A stretch of 64,000 bases of DNA from Maribacter aestuarii (GTDB lineage Bacteria > Bacteroidota > Bacteroidia > Flavobacteriales > Flavobacteriaceae), in NCBI RefSeq assembly GCF_027474845.2, contig NZ_CP107031.2, forward strand, positions 1,998,501 to 2,062,500, in the 5' to 3' direction. The notes beneath the pieces were generated by a model that made no database searches, had not been told where the DNA came from, and saw only the letters and a list, made by a program, of their open reading frames with translations. Shown one piece after another: positions 53,615-63,130 of this stretch. How positions within the stretch are numbered: the first letter of the stretch is position 1; every line of letters begins with the position of its first letter. Both the position numbers and the translations under genes were made by a program.

Positions 53615-56600
53615 TTACTCTTCATCAAAACCTTCCGGTCGTTTCCATTTAAGGGGCGGTGCAGGCTCAGATTTCATTTCAAATTCTTCGGTTTTTAATA
53701 AACGCATTGCTTCTTCAACGCCTTTTTCTAGCTGTGGGTCTTTACCTTGCAATACCAGTTTTGGATTTTGGATAACTTCAATATCGGGCGCGACTCCGTC
53801 TCCCTCAACAGCCCATTGGCCATTCACATCAAAGAAACCACCGCGGGGTGCTACCATTCTGCCACCATCAATAAAATTGGGAGTGTCCCATGTGCCTACA
53901 AGTCCGCCCCAGGTTCGTGTTCCTACCAAAGGGCCTATCTCTTTTGCGTGGAACATATAGGGTAACAAGTCACCACCAGAACCTGCATTTTCGTTAATCA
54001 GCATCACCTTAGGCCCCCATATTCCCGCCATTGGGGTGGTCCACGGTCTATTGGTCTCCGTTCTGCTATTAAAATATCCGAAGAGTTCCCGGGACATAAT
54101 GTCGATCATATAATCGGCAGCGGAACCTCCTCCGTTATTTCGCTCGTCTATAATGACCCCTTTTTTATCTTGTTGAGAAAAATAATAGCGGTTAAAAGAG
54201 GTGAAACCACCTCCTCCGGTATTCGGCACATAGACATATGCCAATTTTCCGCCGGACAGTTCATCAACTTTTCTTCGGTTTCCTTCCATCCAATCATATG
54301 TTCTTAGACCACGTTCGCTTTCCACAGGCTTAATAAGAATATCTTTTGAGCCCGAAAGGCTAGGTGTTGAATTCACTTTGATCGTTATTTCCCGATCTGC
54401 CGTCTGTTCTAATAATTGGTAAGGATTTACACCTTCTTTAAGTTCTTTTCCATTGATGTGAGTAATAAAATCCCCGACCTTTACATTTATTCCGGGTTGG
54501 GCCAATGGAGCATATAAATCAGGATTCCAGTTTTCCCCATTGTATATTTTATCAATTTTATAAAAGCCATTTTCAATGGATAAATCGGCTCCTAAAAGAC
54601 CAACGGGTACTTCCTTTACATCCGGGAAATCACCACCATAGACAAAGGAATGTCCAATACTTACTTCACCGCTGAGAATATCCACTACGTAATTAAGGTC
54701 CGTACGATGTCTTACGTGCTGAATCCAAGGGGAGTACCATTCGTATACAGTATCCCAAGGCGCGCCATGAACGTTATCTACATATAGAAAATCGCGCATA
54801 AAACGCCAGCCTTCTTTAAAGATTTGCTGATACTCTTGCGCAGGGTCTACTTTTACTTTCATGTTAATGGAAAGTTTGTCCTTAGCCGGATCTGGCTTGC
54901 CGTCGGTGGCTGAAAGCATCCAAGAACCATTTTGCCTCAATAGTATATTCTTTCTATCGGAAGAAACCACCATTTCAGAAACACCGGTAGCATATTCTTC
55001 GGGTTCCATTTTCTCGATATCATATTTATGGACCTTTACGCCTTCTTCGTTAGGAATCTGCTCCGCTATGAAAATTATATTTTTTGGTCCCACGGCGAGG
55101 GAGAGATAGTTTCGGCTGTCCAATTTCAAAGCAACGGTGCGGTTGTATATACCATCCGCATCTAATTTTACGGTAACCGGCTCTGGAGTTTCTTCTTCGT
55201 CCTTTTTATCTTTTTTCTTATTCTTGTCCGATATGGCCTCCTTATCAATTTTTTCCTCATCGGTTTTTGGCAGGCTGGGAGCTGCATCAGTTTTTGATAA
55301 AACGATGGTGTAGAGGCTTCGAGTAAGGTCGGTATCATAAGAACTCATATCCAGCCAACCGGACTGCAATCCATAATTGGTACTGGCCAGAAAATAAAGG
55401 TATTTTCCATTCTCGTCCCATACCGGACTAATGGCGTCCGCCATGCCATCTGTTAGTTGCACGGTTTGTTTTGTTCCGATATTATAGGCAAAAATAGCCT
55501 TAAAGTGACTTTTTAACTGCTTAGGGAAGGCGATCCATTTGCTGTCTGGAGACCAAACCGGATTCATGGTCCGGTTAGGATGGGCATAATTATCGGTTGC
55601 TACTTTTTCTACATCTCCACTAGCTAAGTCGATGACCCAAATATTATAATGTGTATCGGAATAGGCAATATAATTACCATCAGGCGACCAATCGGGCTGA
55701 AAATAAAAAGTGTGGTTTGGAAGTGGATAGTATTTTTGATTTGCTCCGTCTTGATCGGAAACCACCAATTGGTATTCACCGCTTTTATCGGAAAACCAAG
55801 CTATTTTATCCCCCTTGGGCGACCATATCGGTGCTCTGTCCGCAATACCAGGAGAACTGGTCAAATTACGCCAAGTACCGTTTTCTTTTGGGACTGTAAA
55901 AATTTCCCCCCGATGTTCAAAAATGGCACGTTTTCCGGTAGGGGACAGGTTTGGATTTGAAAGTTGTCCTGCAGTTACGTTTTCCCATCGTGGGCGGGCA
56001 AAATTCATATCCCCGTTTACCGTTATATTCAATTTTTTTGCAGCTCCGGTCTCGGGATTCAATAAATGGAGATAGCCTCCCTGTTCGTAAACAATATGTC
56101 GTAAACTTGCATCCAAACTTTTTACATCGAATTTTTTGTGAAAGGTGATTTGCTTCTCCTCTTGTGTATCTATATCAAAAGACCAGATGTTACTCGCATA
56201 ATCGCGCTCGGACAAGTAAAATACTTTGTTTTTAAACCATACCGGATCCAAGTGACGTTCCTTCGTTGGCTGTGGAATCCTCTCCAATTCTTTGGTCTCC
56301 ATATTCACGATCCAGATGGGTACGGCTTGCCCGCCTCTATAATTGCGCCATTCCGCATCCCAAGCTCTTAATGGTACATAGGCCATATGTTTGCCATCAG
56401 GTGAAATTTCACCAAAGGCCGCATTGGGCAAATCAATGGCGGTTGGAAAACCACCGCTAACCGGTACGGTGTAAAATCTATCGGTGAGGGTCGGTTTGGC
56501 TGTTCTTCCCGAACGGAACAAAACGGCACCTTCGGGTGTCCAACCTTGCACAAAGTCGTTGCTGGGATGATAGGTCAATCGTTTGGGCTCCCCGCCGTCT

Positions 56601-56872
56601 GATGGGATTACAAAAACATCGATGTTACCATCATATTCGGCCGTAAAGGCAATTTGTTTTCCATCAGGAGAGAAATGGGGCAGCATTTCATAACCCTCGT
56701 TGCTGGTAAGTCGAATTGCCGTGCCACCATTTATATTGGTTTTCCACAGGTCATTGGCGTAGACGAATACGATTTCAGTATCCGAAACCGTGGGCTGACG
56801 TAGTAATTGGGTGCCTTGGGCATTGCTTTGTATTGAAATGGAAAGCAGAAAAAGCATGAATATGGTTCTCAT
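53615..56872 (-). CDS. Tricorn-like S41 family protease
   Basis: 1085 residues from the ATG ending at 56872 (signal peptide LFLLSISIQSNAQG); a longer start adds a non-signal leader. Six- and seven-bladed TolB/WD-like propellers occupy about residues 30-520 and 520-720 (YEMLPHFSPDGKQIAFTAEY), then a PDZ segment (GDFITHINGKELKEGVNPY) and the S41 protease core with VIIDERNNGGGSAADYM and NENAGSGGDLLPYMF, where the Ser follows the AG. Family members degrade peptides. Acidic/lysine-rich linker (KDKKDEEETPEPV) near 580. Secreted or periplasmic. Confidence 0.9.
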   Translation of the reverse strand: MRTIFMLFLLSISIQSNAQGTQLLRQPTVSDTEIVFVYANDLWKTNINGGTAIRLTSNEGYEMLPHFSPDGKQIAFTAEYDGNIDVFVIPSDGGEPKRLTYHPSNDFVQGWTPEGAVLFRSGRTAKPTLTDRFYTVPVSGGFPTAIDLPNAAFGEISPDGKHMAYVPLRAWDAEWRNYRGGQAVPIWIVNMETKELERIPQPTKERHLDPVWFKNKVFYLSERDYASNIWSFDIDTQEEKQITFHKKFDVKSLDASLRHIVYEQGGYLHLLNPETGAAKKLNITVNGDMNFARPRWENVTAGQLSNPNLSPTGKRAIFEHRGEIFTVPKENGTWRNLTSSPGIADRAPIWSPKGDKIAWFSDKSGEYQLVVSDQDGANQKYYPLPNHTFYFQPDWSPDGNYIAYSDTHYNIWVIDLASGDVEKVATDNYAHPNRTMNPVWSPDSKWIAFPKQLKSHFKAIFAYNIGTKQTVQLTDGMADAISPVWDENGKYLYFLASTNYGLQSGWLDMSSYDTDLTRSLYTIVLSKTDAAPSLPKTDEEKIDKEAISDKNKKKDKKDEEETPEPVTVKLDADGIYNRTVALKLDSRNYLSLAVGPKNIIFIAEQIPNEEGVKVHKYDIEKMEPEEYATGVSEMVVSSDRKNILLRQNGSWMLSATDGKPDPAKDKLSINMKVKVDPAQEYQQIFKEGWRFMRDFLYVDNVHGAPWDTVYEWYSPWIQHVRHRTDLNYVVDILSGEVSIGHSFVYGGDFPDVKEVPVGLLGADLSIENGFYKIDKIYNGENWNPDLYAPLAQPGINVKVGDFITHINGKELKEGVNPYQLLEQTADREITIKVNSTPSLSGSKDILIKPVESERGLRTYDWMEGNRRKVDELSGGKLAYVYVPNTGGGGFTSFNRYYFSQQDKKGVIIDERNNGGGSAADYMIDIMSRELFGYFNSRTETNRPWTTPMAGIWGPKVMLINENAGSGGDLLPYMFHAKEIGPLVGTRTWGGLVGTWDTPNFIDGGRMVAPRGGFFDVNGQWAVEGDGVAPDIEVIQNPKLVLQGKDPQLEKGVEEAMRLLKTEEFEMKSEPAPPLKWKRPEGFDEE

Positions 56873-57025
56873 AACAGGTGGATTGTGTTGAGCCATGAAA
56901 GTATCGAAAATTGATAGAGCAGGCAACTTTATCAACACGTGAACCAGATTTTAATATTATGTTAATCTATGAGCATCGATTCACAAATTTTGTAATTTGA
57001 ACCTAACAATCTAAAATCAAGATAT

Positions 57026-57391
57026 ATGGAAACAAAAGAGATTGCTGAAAAACTCGTAAAATGGTGTAAAGACGGAGATTTTGAAAAGCCCTATAAAGAA
57101 CTGTACAGTCCAAACATCGTGAGTATTGAAAACGATGGAACCTCGGAAGGTGGTCGTGTTGAAGGCTTTGAAGGCATACAGAAAAAAGGGGAGTGGTGGC
57201 AAGAGAATTTTGAAGTACATAACACTTCCGTGTCCGAACCTATAGTTGCGGACAACTGGTTTTCGCTTCGCTTTGAAATGGATACTACGCACAAACCATC
57301 CGGACATCGATCGACAATGTCGGAAATAGCAGTTTATGAGGTCAAAGAAGGCAAAATTGTGAAAGAGCAGTTTTTTTATGATGAGGCATAA
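57026..57391 (+). CDS. SnoaL/NTF2-like protein
   Basis: 121 residues of a single NTF2-like cone: METKEIAEKLVKWCKDGDFE, LYSPNIVSIENDG, GFEGIQKKGEWWQENFE, then strands PIVADNWFSLRFEMD and EIAVYEVKEGKIVKEQFFYD. No signal peptide. These folds act as small isomerases, hydrolases or dimerisation modules; nothing here selects one. Isolated gene ending at a terminator. Confidence 0.8.
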   Translation: METKEIAEKLVKWCKDGDFEKPYKELYSPNIVSIENDGTSEGGRVEGFEGIQKKGEWWQENFEVHNTSVSEPIVADNWFSLRFEMDTTHKPSGHRSTMSEIAVYEVKEGKIVKEQFFYDEA

Positions 57392-57409
57392 ATTAAAATT
57401 GACATGAAT

Positions 57410-57439
57410 AAACCCCGTTGGTTATTCCAACGGGGTTTT
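57410..57439 (+). terminator. Intrinsic terminator of the SnoaL-like gene
   Basis: Stem AAACCCCGTTGG / CCAACGGGGTTT with a 5-base loop, followed by a short T run, 19 bases past the stop codon. Confidence 0.85.
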
Positions 57440-57544
57440 GCTTTACACGTATGAGGTGTTCAACCCAAATAACCATGTTTCCTTATGCTGTAATAATCCT
57501 ATTGATGTCATTTGAATACCTATCTTAGGCCCAAAATTTAAAAA

Positions 57545-57931
57545 ATGGTTCTTTTAGCGCAGTCCATAGGGGCATTATACGGTTTATTGGCAATTATCTT
57601 TGGCGCTTTTGGCGCACATATGCTGAAAAAATCTTTTACTCCGGAGCAATTGGCAAGTTTTGAAACGGGCGTAAAATATCAAATGTATCACTCGTTGGTA
57701 TTGCTGATGCTCAGTTTTAATCTAAACCTAGATACCGATTTAGAGAAGTATATGATTTACTGTTTTGTAATCGGGACCTTCCTTTTCTCATTCAGTATTT
57801 ATGGTCTGTGTTTAAGCGCATCAAAAGGTAGGAAATTAAAGTTTTTAGGCCCAATTACACCTATTGGCGGTTTGTTCTTGGTTATGGGCTGGAGTATGTT
57901 ACTGTACTCTATTATAAGAAATCTTTTATAA
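57545..57931 (+). CDS. DUF423 membrane protein
   Basis: 128 residues with four membrane helices. The hallmark GALYGLLAIIFGAFGAHMLKK and TGVKYQMYHSLVLL match DUF423 (YwdK/YgdD). Widespread small inner-membrane family, function unknown. Isolated on the plus strand; convergent with the end of the sigma operon, 18 bases apart. Confidence 0.88.
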   Translation: MVLLAQSIGALYGLLAIIFGAFGAHMLKKSFTPEQLASFETGVKYQMYHSLVLLMLSFNLNLDTDLEKYMIYCFVIGTFLFSFSIYGLCLSASKGRKLKFLGPITPIGGLFLVMGWSMLLYSIIRNLL

Positions 57932-57949
57932 TCTTAAAGAGCAGAATAG

Positions 57950-58438
57950 CTAAGGATTATATTTTTGTCCATTAACAAAAATATCACCACCCAGTTCATC
58001 AATTTTATAGTTTATCCAAACCGATTTTCTTTTTTTCCATACTTCACGATGAGTTTGGGCTGTTAAAACCGTGTCTGTGGTAACTCCGTCTTTTTGAAAC
58101 ATGATACGTTTCCATTTTTGCGAAGTAAAAACCATGGCACTGTCACCATAGACTCTTAGGCTGTCTACTACATAATTATTGGATAATGTTGTATCTATAA
58201 TGGCCCAGTCTCGCAAGGCATATTCCCGCTGCATTTTCTTGGTAATATAGTTCCCATTTTCATCCTTAATTACAAAATCATCTGGTATACCTTGCATATA
58301 CAAATCAATATCCTTGGTCGTAACGGCTAGAACGCATTGATCTAATAATTTTTGGATATCCTTTTGAACTTGCTGCTCTTCTGATGAACAGGAGAATATC
58401 ATGAAAAAAATCAGATAGATTTTTGAAATATTTGTCAT
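57950..58438 (-). CDS. NTF2/DUF4440-like lipoprotein, last gene of sigma operon
   Basis: 162 residues with lipoprotein signal IFFMIFSCSSEEQ. The N-terminal helices (QKDIQKLLDQCVLAVTTKDIDLY) and strands DFVIKDENGNYITKK, YGDSAMVFTSQKWKRIMF fit a SnoaL/DUF4440 fold. Begins 8 bases after the preceding DUF4097 gene. Function unknown, but its place in an anti-sigma/sigma operon suggests an envelope-stress role. Confidence 0.7.
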   Translation of the reverse strand: MTNISKIYLIFFMIFSCSSEEQQVQKDIQKLLDQCVLAVTTKDIDLYMQGIPDDFVIKDENGNYITKKMQREYALRDWAIIDTTLSNNYVVDSLRVYGDSAMVFTSQKWKRIMFQKDGVTTDTVLTAQTHREVWKKRKSVWINYKIDELGGDIFVNGQKYNP

Positions 58439-58446
58439 GGATTAAC

Positions 58447-59160
58447 TTAGAGCCTTAAATACATGTTGCCATTAATCGTGTTAAGGCGCAGCCTATTCTT
58501 TCCTTCCGCGATTTGCCCTGAGATTTTTTGCCCCACATGGCGATCTTCTGAATTAAATTTCAACTTTTCATCTGCGTAAATATCTCCATGAATGGTTTCT
58601 GCAACTAAATTGGCATTGACCATTTTTAAATCAATTTCTCCGTTGATAGTGGTCAAGTTTAGATTCCCGGAATAGGATTTTATGCTAATATTTCCATTAA
58701 TGAGATCTGCAGTAAAATCACCCTCTAGAATATCTGAACTTAAATCCCCATTGATACTGCTGACCTTAAATTTGGCATTTTTAGGAACATAAAGGGCATA
58801 ATTAAAAGTATACCAATCTCCTGAATTATAGTACCGTTTTTTTTTGTCTTTATTATTGGCGTTCCATTCATCTTGGAATTTTTTGAATACACCTTCAGCT
58901 TCTGAAATTATACTAATTCTATCGGACGTTTCTTTTAGGTCTAGCTTATAAGCATCCAAAAATTTTCCATCTTTCGTATTGATTTCGGCCTTAAAATATA
59001 CCGTGTTTTTATCCCATGTTTTTACTGCTATCTCCGAAGCGAATTTTAGGTCTACCTCTACGTACTGATTTTTAAAATCTATGTTCTTTTCTATAATCTT
59101 CTGCGCATTTATTGTAAGACTGATGAGGCCTAACAAAAAAGTAATTTTTAAAGTTTTCAT
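58447..59160 (-). CDS. DUF4097 beta-strand repeat protein A
   Basis: 237 residues from the ATG ending at 59160 (signal LLGLISLTINAQK); a longer start overlaps the preceding gene. DUF4097 signature of repeated short beta strands: FKVSSINGDLSSDILEGDFTA, GNISIKSYSGNLNLTTINGE, NANLVAETIHGDIYAD. Proteins of this type are predicted adhesins or scaffold beta-helices in the envelope. Tandem partner of DUF4097 B in the sigma-factor operon. Confidence 0.85.
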   Translation of the reverse strand: MKTLKITFLLGLISLTINAQKIIEKNIDFKNQYVEVDLKFASEIAVKTWDKNTVYFKAEINTKDGKFLDAYKLDLKETSDRISIISEAEGVFKKFQDEWNANNKDKKKRYYNSGDWYTFNYALYVPKNAKFKVSSINGDLSSDILEGDFTADLINGNISIKSYSGNLNLTTINGEIDLKMVNANLVAETIHGDIYADEKLKFNSEDRHVGQKISGQIAEGKNRLRLNTINGNMYLRL

Positions 59161-59182
59161 GACTGTTCGTTTTTGAATTGTT

Positions 59183-59935
59183 TTATTTCTTTCTGAGGTA
59201 GATATTTCCATTGGTGGACTTCAATGTGATATTTACTCCTCCATTATTGATAGCTCCTTTTATGTCCTTTCTGGACAGCGATGTTAAACCATCTTTTTTT
59301 GGTCTTTTTAGATCGAAGTTGGAATATACGTCCCCGTTCCAAGAACTTAATTCCAAATTTGCCGATGTGTTAGCGGGCAAGGTGACATCAATTTCCCCGT
59401 TAGTTGTTCGAATCAAAATAGGGGAATTTTGGTTTATGTTGTCAAACTCTACCCGTATTCCTTCGTTCAAGGAGTAGGCGGTTATTGGACCTGATAAATT
59501 GGTTAAATTAAGGCCTCCGTTAAGATTGGCATTGGCCTCTACTTCACCACTAAAACCCTCAATATAAATATCCCCGTCCCAAGTATTGGTCACAGAAACG
59601 TTTTGGGATTTGGGCAAGTATATTTCTGCACCGCCAGATTTCCTAACACTCTCTACAACGAGGTTGTTTCCAGATTGAATTACATTAAAGCCTACATCGG
59701 TATTGTCTTCACCACCTACACCCACAAGCTTAAGTCCTTGGGCTTTTTCAGGTTTAGGTTCTTGATTAAAAACTTTAATGAGCAATTCGTTTTTATCGTG
59801 CGTTTTTAAAATGATTTCGGATTTGGATTCAATTTTAACCCATTCTACACCATCCAATGATTTTGAATAATCATTTTGTGCCGGGAGGTTCCAAGCAAAA
59901 AAACTTAGGATTACAAGTAATGATAATTTATTCAT
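59183..59935 (-). CDS. DUF4097 beta-strand repeat protein B
   Basis: 250 residues with signal peptide ILSFFAWNLPAQND. Repeated beta strands: SVTNTWDGDIYIEGFSGEVE, ANLNGGLNLTNLSGPITAY, RTTNGEIDVTLP, and the ending KSTNGNIYLRKK. The same family as A but with a different spacing. Ten bases separate it from the anti-sigma gene. Predicted periplasmic or surface-exposed. May be a target or reporter of the sigma factor. Confidence 0.85.
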   Translation of the reverse strand: MNKLSLLVILSFFAWNLPAQNDYSKSLDGVEWVKIESKSEIILKTHDKNELLIKVFNQEPKPEKAQGLKLVGVGGEDNTDVGFNVIQSGNNLVVESVRKSGGAEIYLPKSQNVSVTNTWDGDIYIEGFSGEVEANANLNGGLNLTNLSGPITAYSLNEGIRVEFDNINQNSPILIRTTNGEIDVTLPANTSANLELSSWNGDVYSNFDLKRPKKDGLTSLSRKDIKGAINNGGVNITLKSTNGNIYLRKK

Positions 59936-59945
59936 GATTTTCGTT

Positions 59946-60743
59946 TTATATGATTTCTGATAGTACTCTATTTATTTCTTCTTTTACAAAAGGCTGGGTA
60001 TCCTCCTGTTCCATTAGCTTGCGCATTGGAGCAGTAGCCTTACTTTCTTGAATCCGCACTAAATTTTCAATAATTGCGATTTGTACACTTGGATTTTTTT
60101 CCGTGGCCAACGCCTCAATAAAGGCCGATGTTACGGTTTCTGAACGCGTAAAGCGGGATAAGGCATCCACAGCGGTTAAGCGAACGTTGGTATTCTGGTC
60201 AAATAGCATCCTATCGGTCAAAGCTTTGATAATGGACTCGTCCGGACTTTCAAATTGGTTTATAAAATTCACACCCTGGATTCGTTTTCGAGCGGATTGA
60301 TTGTCCATTAGGGATAGCATGGCGGTTTGCTTCATTGTCAAGGATTCCGTTTCTAGAAGTGCAATATCCCTATCGAATTTTTGCTTTTGCTGATAGCTTC
60401 CCAACACAAATGCACCGACAAGTAGCGCAATGCCTGCGGCAATTCTAAGGAACGAACTTGTCCAACTGCTTCCCTTTTTCGATTCATTTAGTGTAAGTAA
60501 ATTGACCTGAGCTCTTTTTTCTTGTTCCAAAGCCTCAAGGAAATTATCTCTAAGTTCATCTGAAGGTTGCAGGACGGCTTCTTCCTTTAAAGATTGGAAC
60601 AATTCTTTGAACCTTAAAAGCTTCTCCTTACAAGATTCACAAGCAATCAAATGTTTATCCACCGAGGCTCTTTTTTTAACGCTTAGTTCATCGTCTAAAT
60701 ATGCCTGAATTAATGCTACGATATGGTTTTCGTCTTTCTTCAT
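59946..60743 (-). CDS. Anti-sigma factor with zinc-finger-like domain and HEAT repeats
   Basis: 265 residues. N-terminal cytoplasmic zf-HC2-type region with HLIACESCKEKL and a preceding His in SVDKHL; one membrane helix at about 98-117 (FLRIAAGIALLVGAFVLGSY); then a periplasmic region with HEAT-like repeats (VRLTAVDALSRFTRSE, VQIAIIENLVRIQESK) to the end. Typical anti-sigma architecture with an unusual HEAT sensor. Its start overlaps the sigma stop by 4 bases (ATGA), so they are stoichiometrically coupled. Confidence 0.85.
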   Translation of the reverse strand: MKKDENHIVALIQAYLDDELSVKKRASVDKHLIACESCKEKLLRFKELFQSLKEEAVLQPSDELRDNFLEALEQEKRAQVNLLTLNESKKGSSWTSSFLRIAAGIALLVGAFVLGSYQQKQKFDRDIALLETESLTMKQTAMLSLMDNQSARKRIQGVNFINQFESPDESIIKALTDRMLFDQNTNVRLTAVDALSRFTRSETVTSAFIEALATEKNPSVQIAIIENLVRIQESKATAPMRKLMEQEDTQPFVKEEINRVLSEII

Positions 60744-61264
60744 AGATTAGAAAAGTATATTATTTTCAATTTTTGGATAGCTCTGCTTACCCTGGTCTTT
60801 ACAGCGCCAGGGGTGCTTCCTATTATTTCGGCAATCTCATTATATTTTATTTCCTGAAGGCGATTAAGGACAATAAGCTCTCTATCCGACCGGTTTAATT
60901 TCGATAGTGCCATTTGGAGTTGGGAATACGTTTCAACATCATCCTCCTGCTTGGAAGGAAATTTGTATGCAACTGCATTTATATCCTCGTGATATTCCTT
61001 GTTTTTTCTAAAATGGGTGCTTAAGCAATTTCTGGCGATGGTAAATAGCCAAGAAATGAAATTGCCGCCATTATAAGAATTTCTATACTTCATAAGTTTA
61101 TAAAAAACCTCTTGGGTCAAATCCTCACTCAACATTTTGTCCCCACACATTTTGTATAAGAAATTAAAAACGTGAACGTGGTGTCTTTCAAAGAGAATTT
61201 TGAGCATATCCAAGTCTCCCTTAGCCACAGTGGTCATCAATTCCTCGTTGGTTAATTCCTTCAA
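60740..61264 (-). CDS. ECF RNA polymerase sigma factor
   Basis: 174 residues. Region 2: MCGDKMLSEDLTQEVFYKL and FISWLFTIARNCLSTHFR; region 4: LNRLQEIKYNEIAEIIGSTPGAVKTRVSRAI (read in part, an HTH). First gene of a five-gene operon with anti-sigma, two DUF4097 proteins and an NTF2-like lipoprotein. A possible self-recognised promoter TGTAAC-N14-TGACTAT lies upstream. Confidence 0.9.
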   Translation of the reverse strand: MKELTNEELMTTVAKGDLDMLKILFERHHVHVFNFLYKMCGDKMLSEDLTQEVFYKLMKYRNSYNGGNFISWLFTIARNCLSTHFRKNKEYHEDINAVAYKFPSKQEDDVETYSQLQMALSKLNRSDRELIVLNRLQEIKYNEIAEIIGSTPGAVKTRVSRAIQKLKIIYFSNL

Positions 61265-61296
61265 AAGGACACGCTTTAGTTAGTGTACATTCATAT

Positions 61297-61323
61297 ATAG
61301 TCAGAAAATTACAAAAGGTTACA
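61297..61323 (-). promoter_or_regulatory. Candidate ECF-type autoregulatory promoter
   Basis: On the minus strand TGTAAC, 14 bases, TGACTAT, ending 32 bases before the sigma start. The element order resembles the candidate promoter before the other sigma gene. Called from weak elements and position only. Confidence 0.3.
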
Positions 61324-61332
61324 TCAGGATAT

Positions 61333-61367
61333 AAAAAAAATCGCCCCGTTTCATAATAGGGCGATTT
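61333..61367 (-). terminator. Intrinsic terminator of the CarboxypepD-reg gene
   Basis: Stem AAATCGCCC / GGGCGATTT with a 12-base loop; on the minus strand followed by eight Ts, 35 bases beyond the stop codon of the upstream gene. Confidence 0.88.
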
Positions 61368-61402
61368 GAACTTAAGTTTTTATGTGATGATTTTGGGTAA
61401 AT

Positions 61403-62938
61403 CTATTTCTCTAGCTGTACTTCGGAGGTGAATTCCTTAATAGCTGTATTAGGCTCCATGATGGTATATCCTTTCCAGAAATCTGCATTATAGTTGGGCA
61501 TGTATTGTGGGAGCACATTGTTATCTTCTGAAAGACTTTCAAATTGCGCTTCGTTTATGGGCTCTGTGTCAAAAACCACAACTTCATACCTGTTAATACC
61601 ACTAAAAGCGGCATCAATTTTTAAGTGTAGTTCGTTCTGTTTTCGCCTACCTCTAACATTTTTATTTTTCTCTATAATGCGTACCGGTCTTTTGAAGCCA
61701 ACTTTATTCCCTTTAATAATTTCATAGTATTTTAAGCTGTAAAGGCCATTGTCGCCTTTTCCGAAAAGGATGCTTCCTTTTGCCAAATACTCGTTCAATG
61801 AAACCCCTAACAATTTAAATTTGCGAAGTGGTGTTACGTTTTCAAATTCCATTTTCACCAGGGCAAAGTCATCTGAATTAATGTATAATTTTCCCTTAAA
61901 CTCCTCTGAACGCTTTGGGCTGAAGCTTATTACGTACAAGGCTTTGTCCCCGATATAGGTAAAATCTTCCAAAGTCAAATCATAACGTCCAGGTCGTTGC
62001 AGGACATTATAGTCCGTGTCCTTAAAAATGGGAAGGTTGGAATACAGATTTCCCAATGTTCTTCGTTTGTAGTTGGCGAAGAATTCTTTTTGATTCTCTT
62101 TCTCCTTTTTCTTTTCTTCTAGCTGCTTGTTCAAGGCATTAACATCGGTAGAATCAATATCCGCCTCAAAAAGTTCATCGGCATCTACTTTCGTCCCGAA
62201 AAGACCCGACTTTACCTTAAAATAAGAATCGGTTTTTACATTCTTTTTAATGATTTGATTAAAACGTTCTTCCAAATTTTCCAAATCCAGACGTTTGCTT
62301 TTGTCATACAGTTCTGAGGCTTTGATCAGGCTCAGTTTTTGTTCATCATCATCTTCGTTGCCATATAAGTCTCCAAGACTCTCGGTATAGTAGGTGTCAT
62401 TCTTTGGAACCGTGCGCAAGACACTATCCAAAAATGATTTGTTGAACGCATCTATTGTGGATTCTTTTATGGAGTAATTGGTCTTATCAATCGTGTTTTG
62501 GTAAGATTCCCTAAGAAATAAACGTTTTTTTGTGTATCCGTATTGGTAGTTTTTCTCTAGATTCTCTTCCACCAAATCTATAATTTCCCTTGGGGTATAG
62601 TTCTTATTGGAAACGATTACTTCTTTAAGTTCTATAGCCTTTGGGCTTAGGTAAATTACTTTTCCGTCAAACTCGTTCAATGGTTTTCCAATGGATTCGT
62701 AGCCTATACAGGATACTCTAAGGGAGTCGTTCTCAGTAACGTCACCATTTAATTGAAACAAAAATCTACCTTCTTCATTGGTAATGACACCGCTGTTGTT
62801 CAATAAAACCGTTACGTAAGGAATGGGTTTTTGTGTAGACGAGTCCAGTACGACCGAGGTAAGTGTTTGCGCTTGGAGAAAGTTGAATACGAAACAGGTA
62901 AAAATTAAATAGAATAACGACTTGGAATTGATTTTCAT
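61403..62938 (-). CDS. Secreted CarboxypepD-reg and outer-membrane-type protein
   Basis: 511 residues from the ATG ending at 62938 (signal peptide LIFTCFVFNFLQAQ); a start 21 bases upstream is possible. CarboxypepD-reg-like N-terminus (VVLDSSTQKPIPYVTVLL, EEGRFLFQL), a Lys/Glu-rich helical region near residues 240-280 (QLEEKKKEKENQKEF) and a beta-rich C-terminus (SFSPKRSEEFKGKLYINSDD). It belongs to a large, uncharacterised Bacteroidota family. No receptor barrel is visible. Own terminator at its 3' end. Confidence 0.8.
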   Translation of the reverse strand: MKINSKSLFYLIFTCFVFNFLQAQTLTSVVLDSSTQKPIPYVTVLLNNSGVITNEEGRFLFQLNGDVTENDSLRVSCIGYESIGKPLNEFDGKVIYLSPKAIELKEVIVSNKNYTPREIIDLVEENLEKNYQYGYTKKRLFLRESYQNTIDKTNYSIKESTIDAFNKSFLDSVLRTVPKNDTYYTESLGDLYGNEDDDEQKLSLIKASELYDKSKRLDLENLEERFNQIIKKNVKTDSYFKVKSGLFGTKVDADELFEADIDSTDVNALNKQLEEKKKEKENQKEFFANYKRRTLGNLYSNLPIFKDTDYNVLQRPGRYDLTLEDFTYIGDKALYVISFSPKRSEEFKGKLYINSDDFALVKMEFENVTPLRKFKLLGVSLNEYLAKGSILFGKGDNGLYSLKYYEIIKGNKVGFKRPVRIIEKNKNVRGRRKQNELHLKIDAAFSGINRYEVVVFDTEPINEAQFESLSEDNNVLPQYMPNYNADFWKGYTIMEPNTAIKEFTSEVQLEK

Positions 62939-63130
62939 ACAATTGGGTTGACAGCACAAACTAAAGTATACCTATTATCAAAACCATATACTTTTTGATT
63001 TCATTAGGATGTATTTATTATTTCTTTAACGCCCGGAAGGCTTAAGTTTTGAGAAATGACGCTTTGGCCTATGAATTTGTTACAAGACCTGTGATTGGAT
63101 CTGAACTTTATATCAATTTATGAAGTACTT

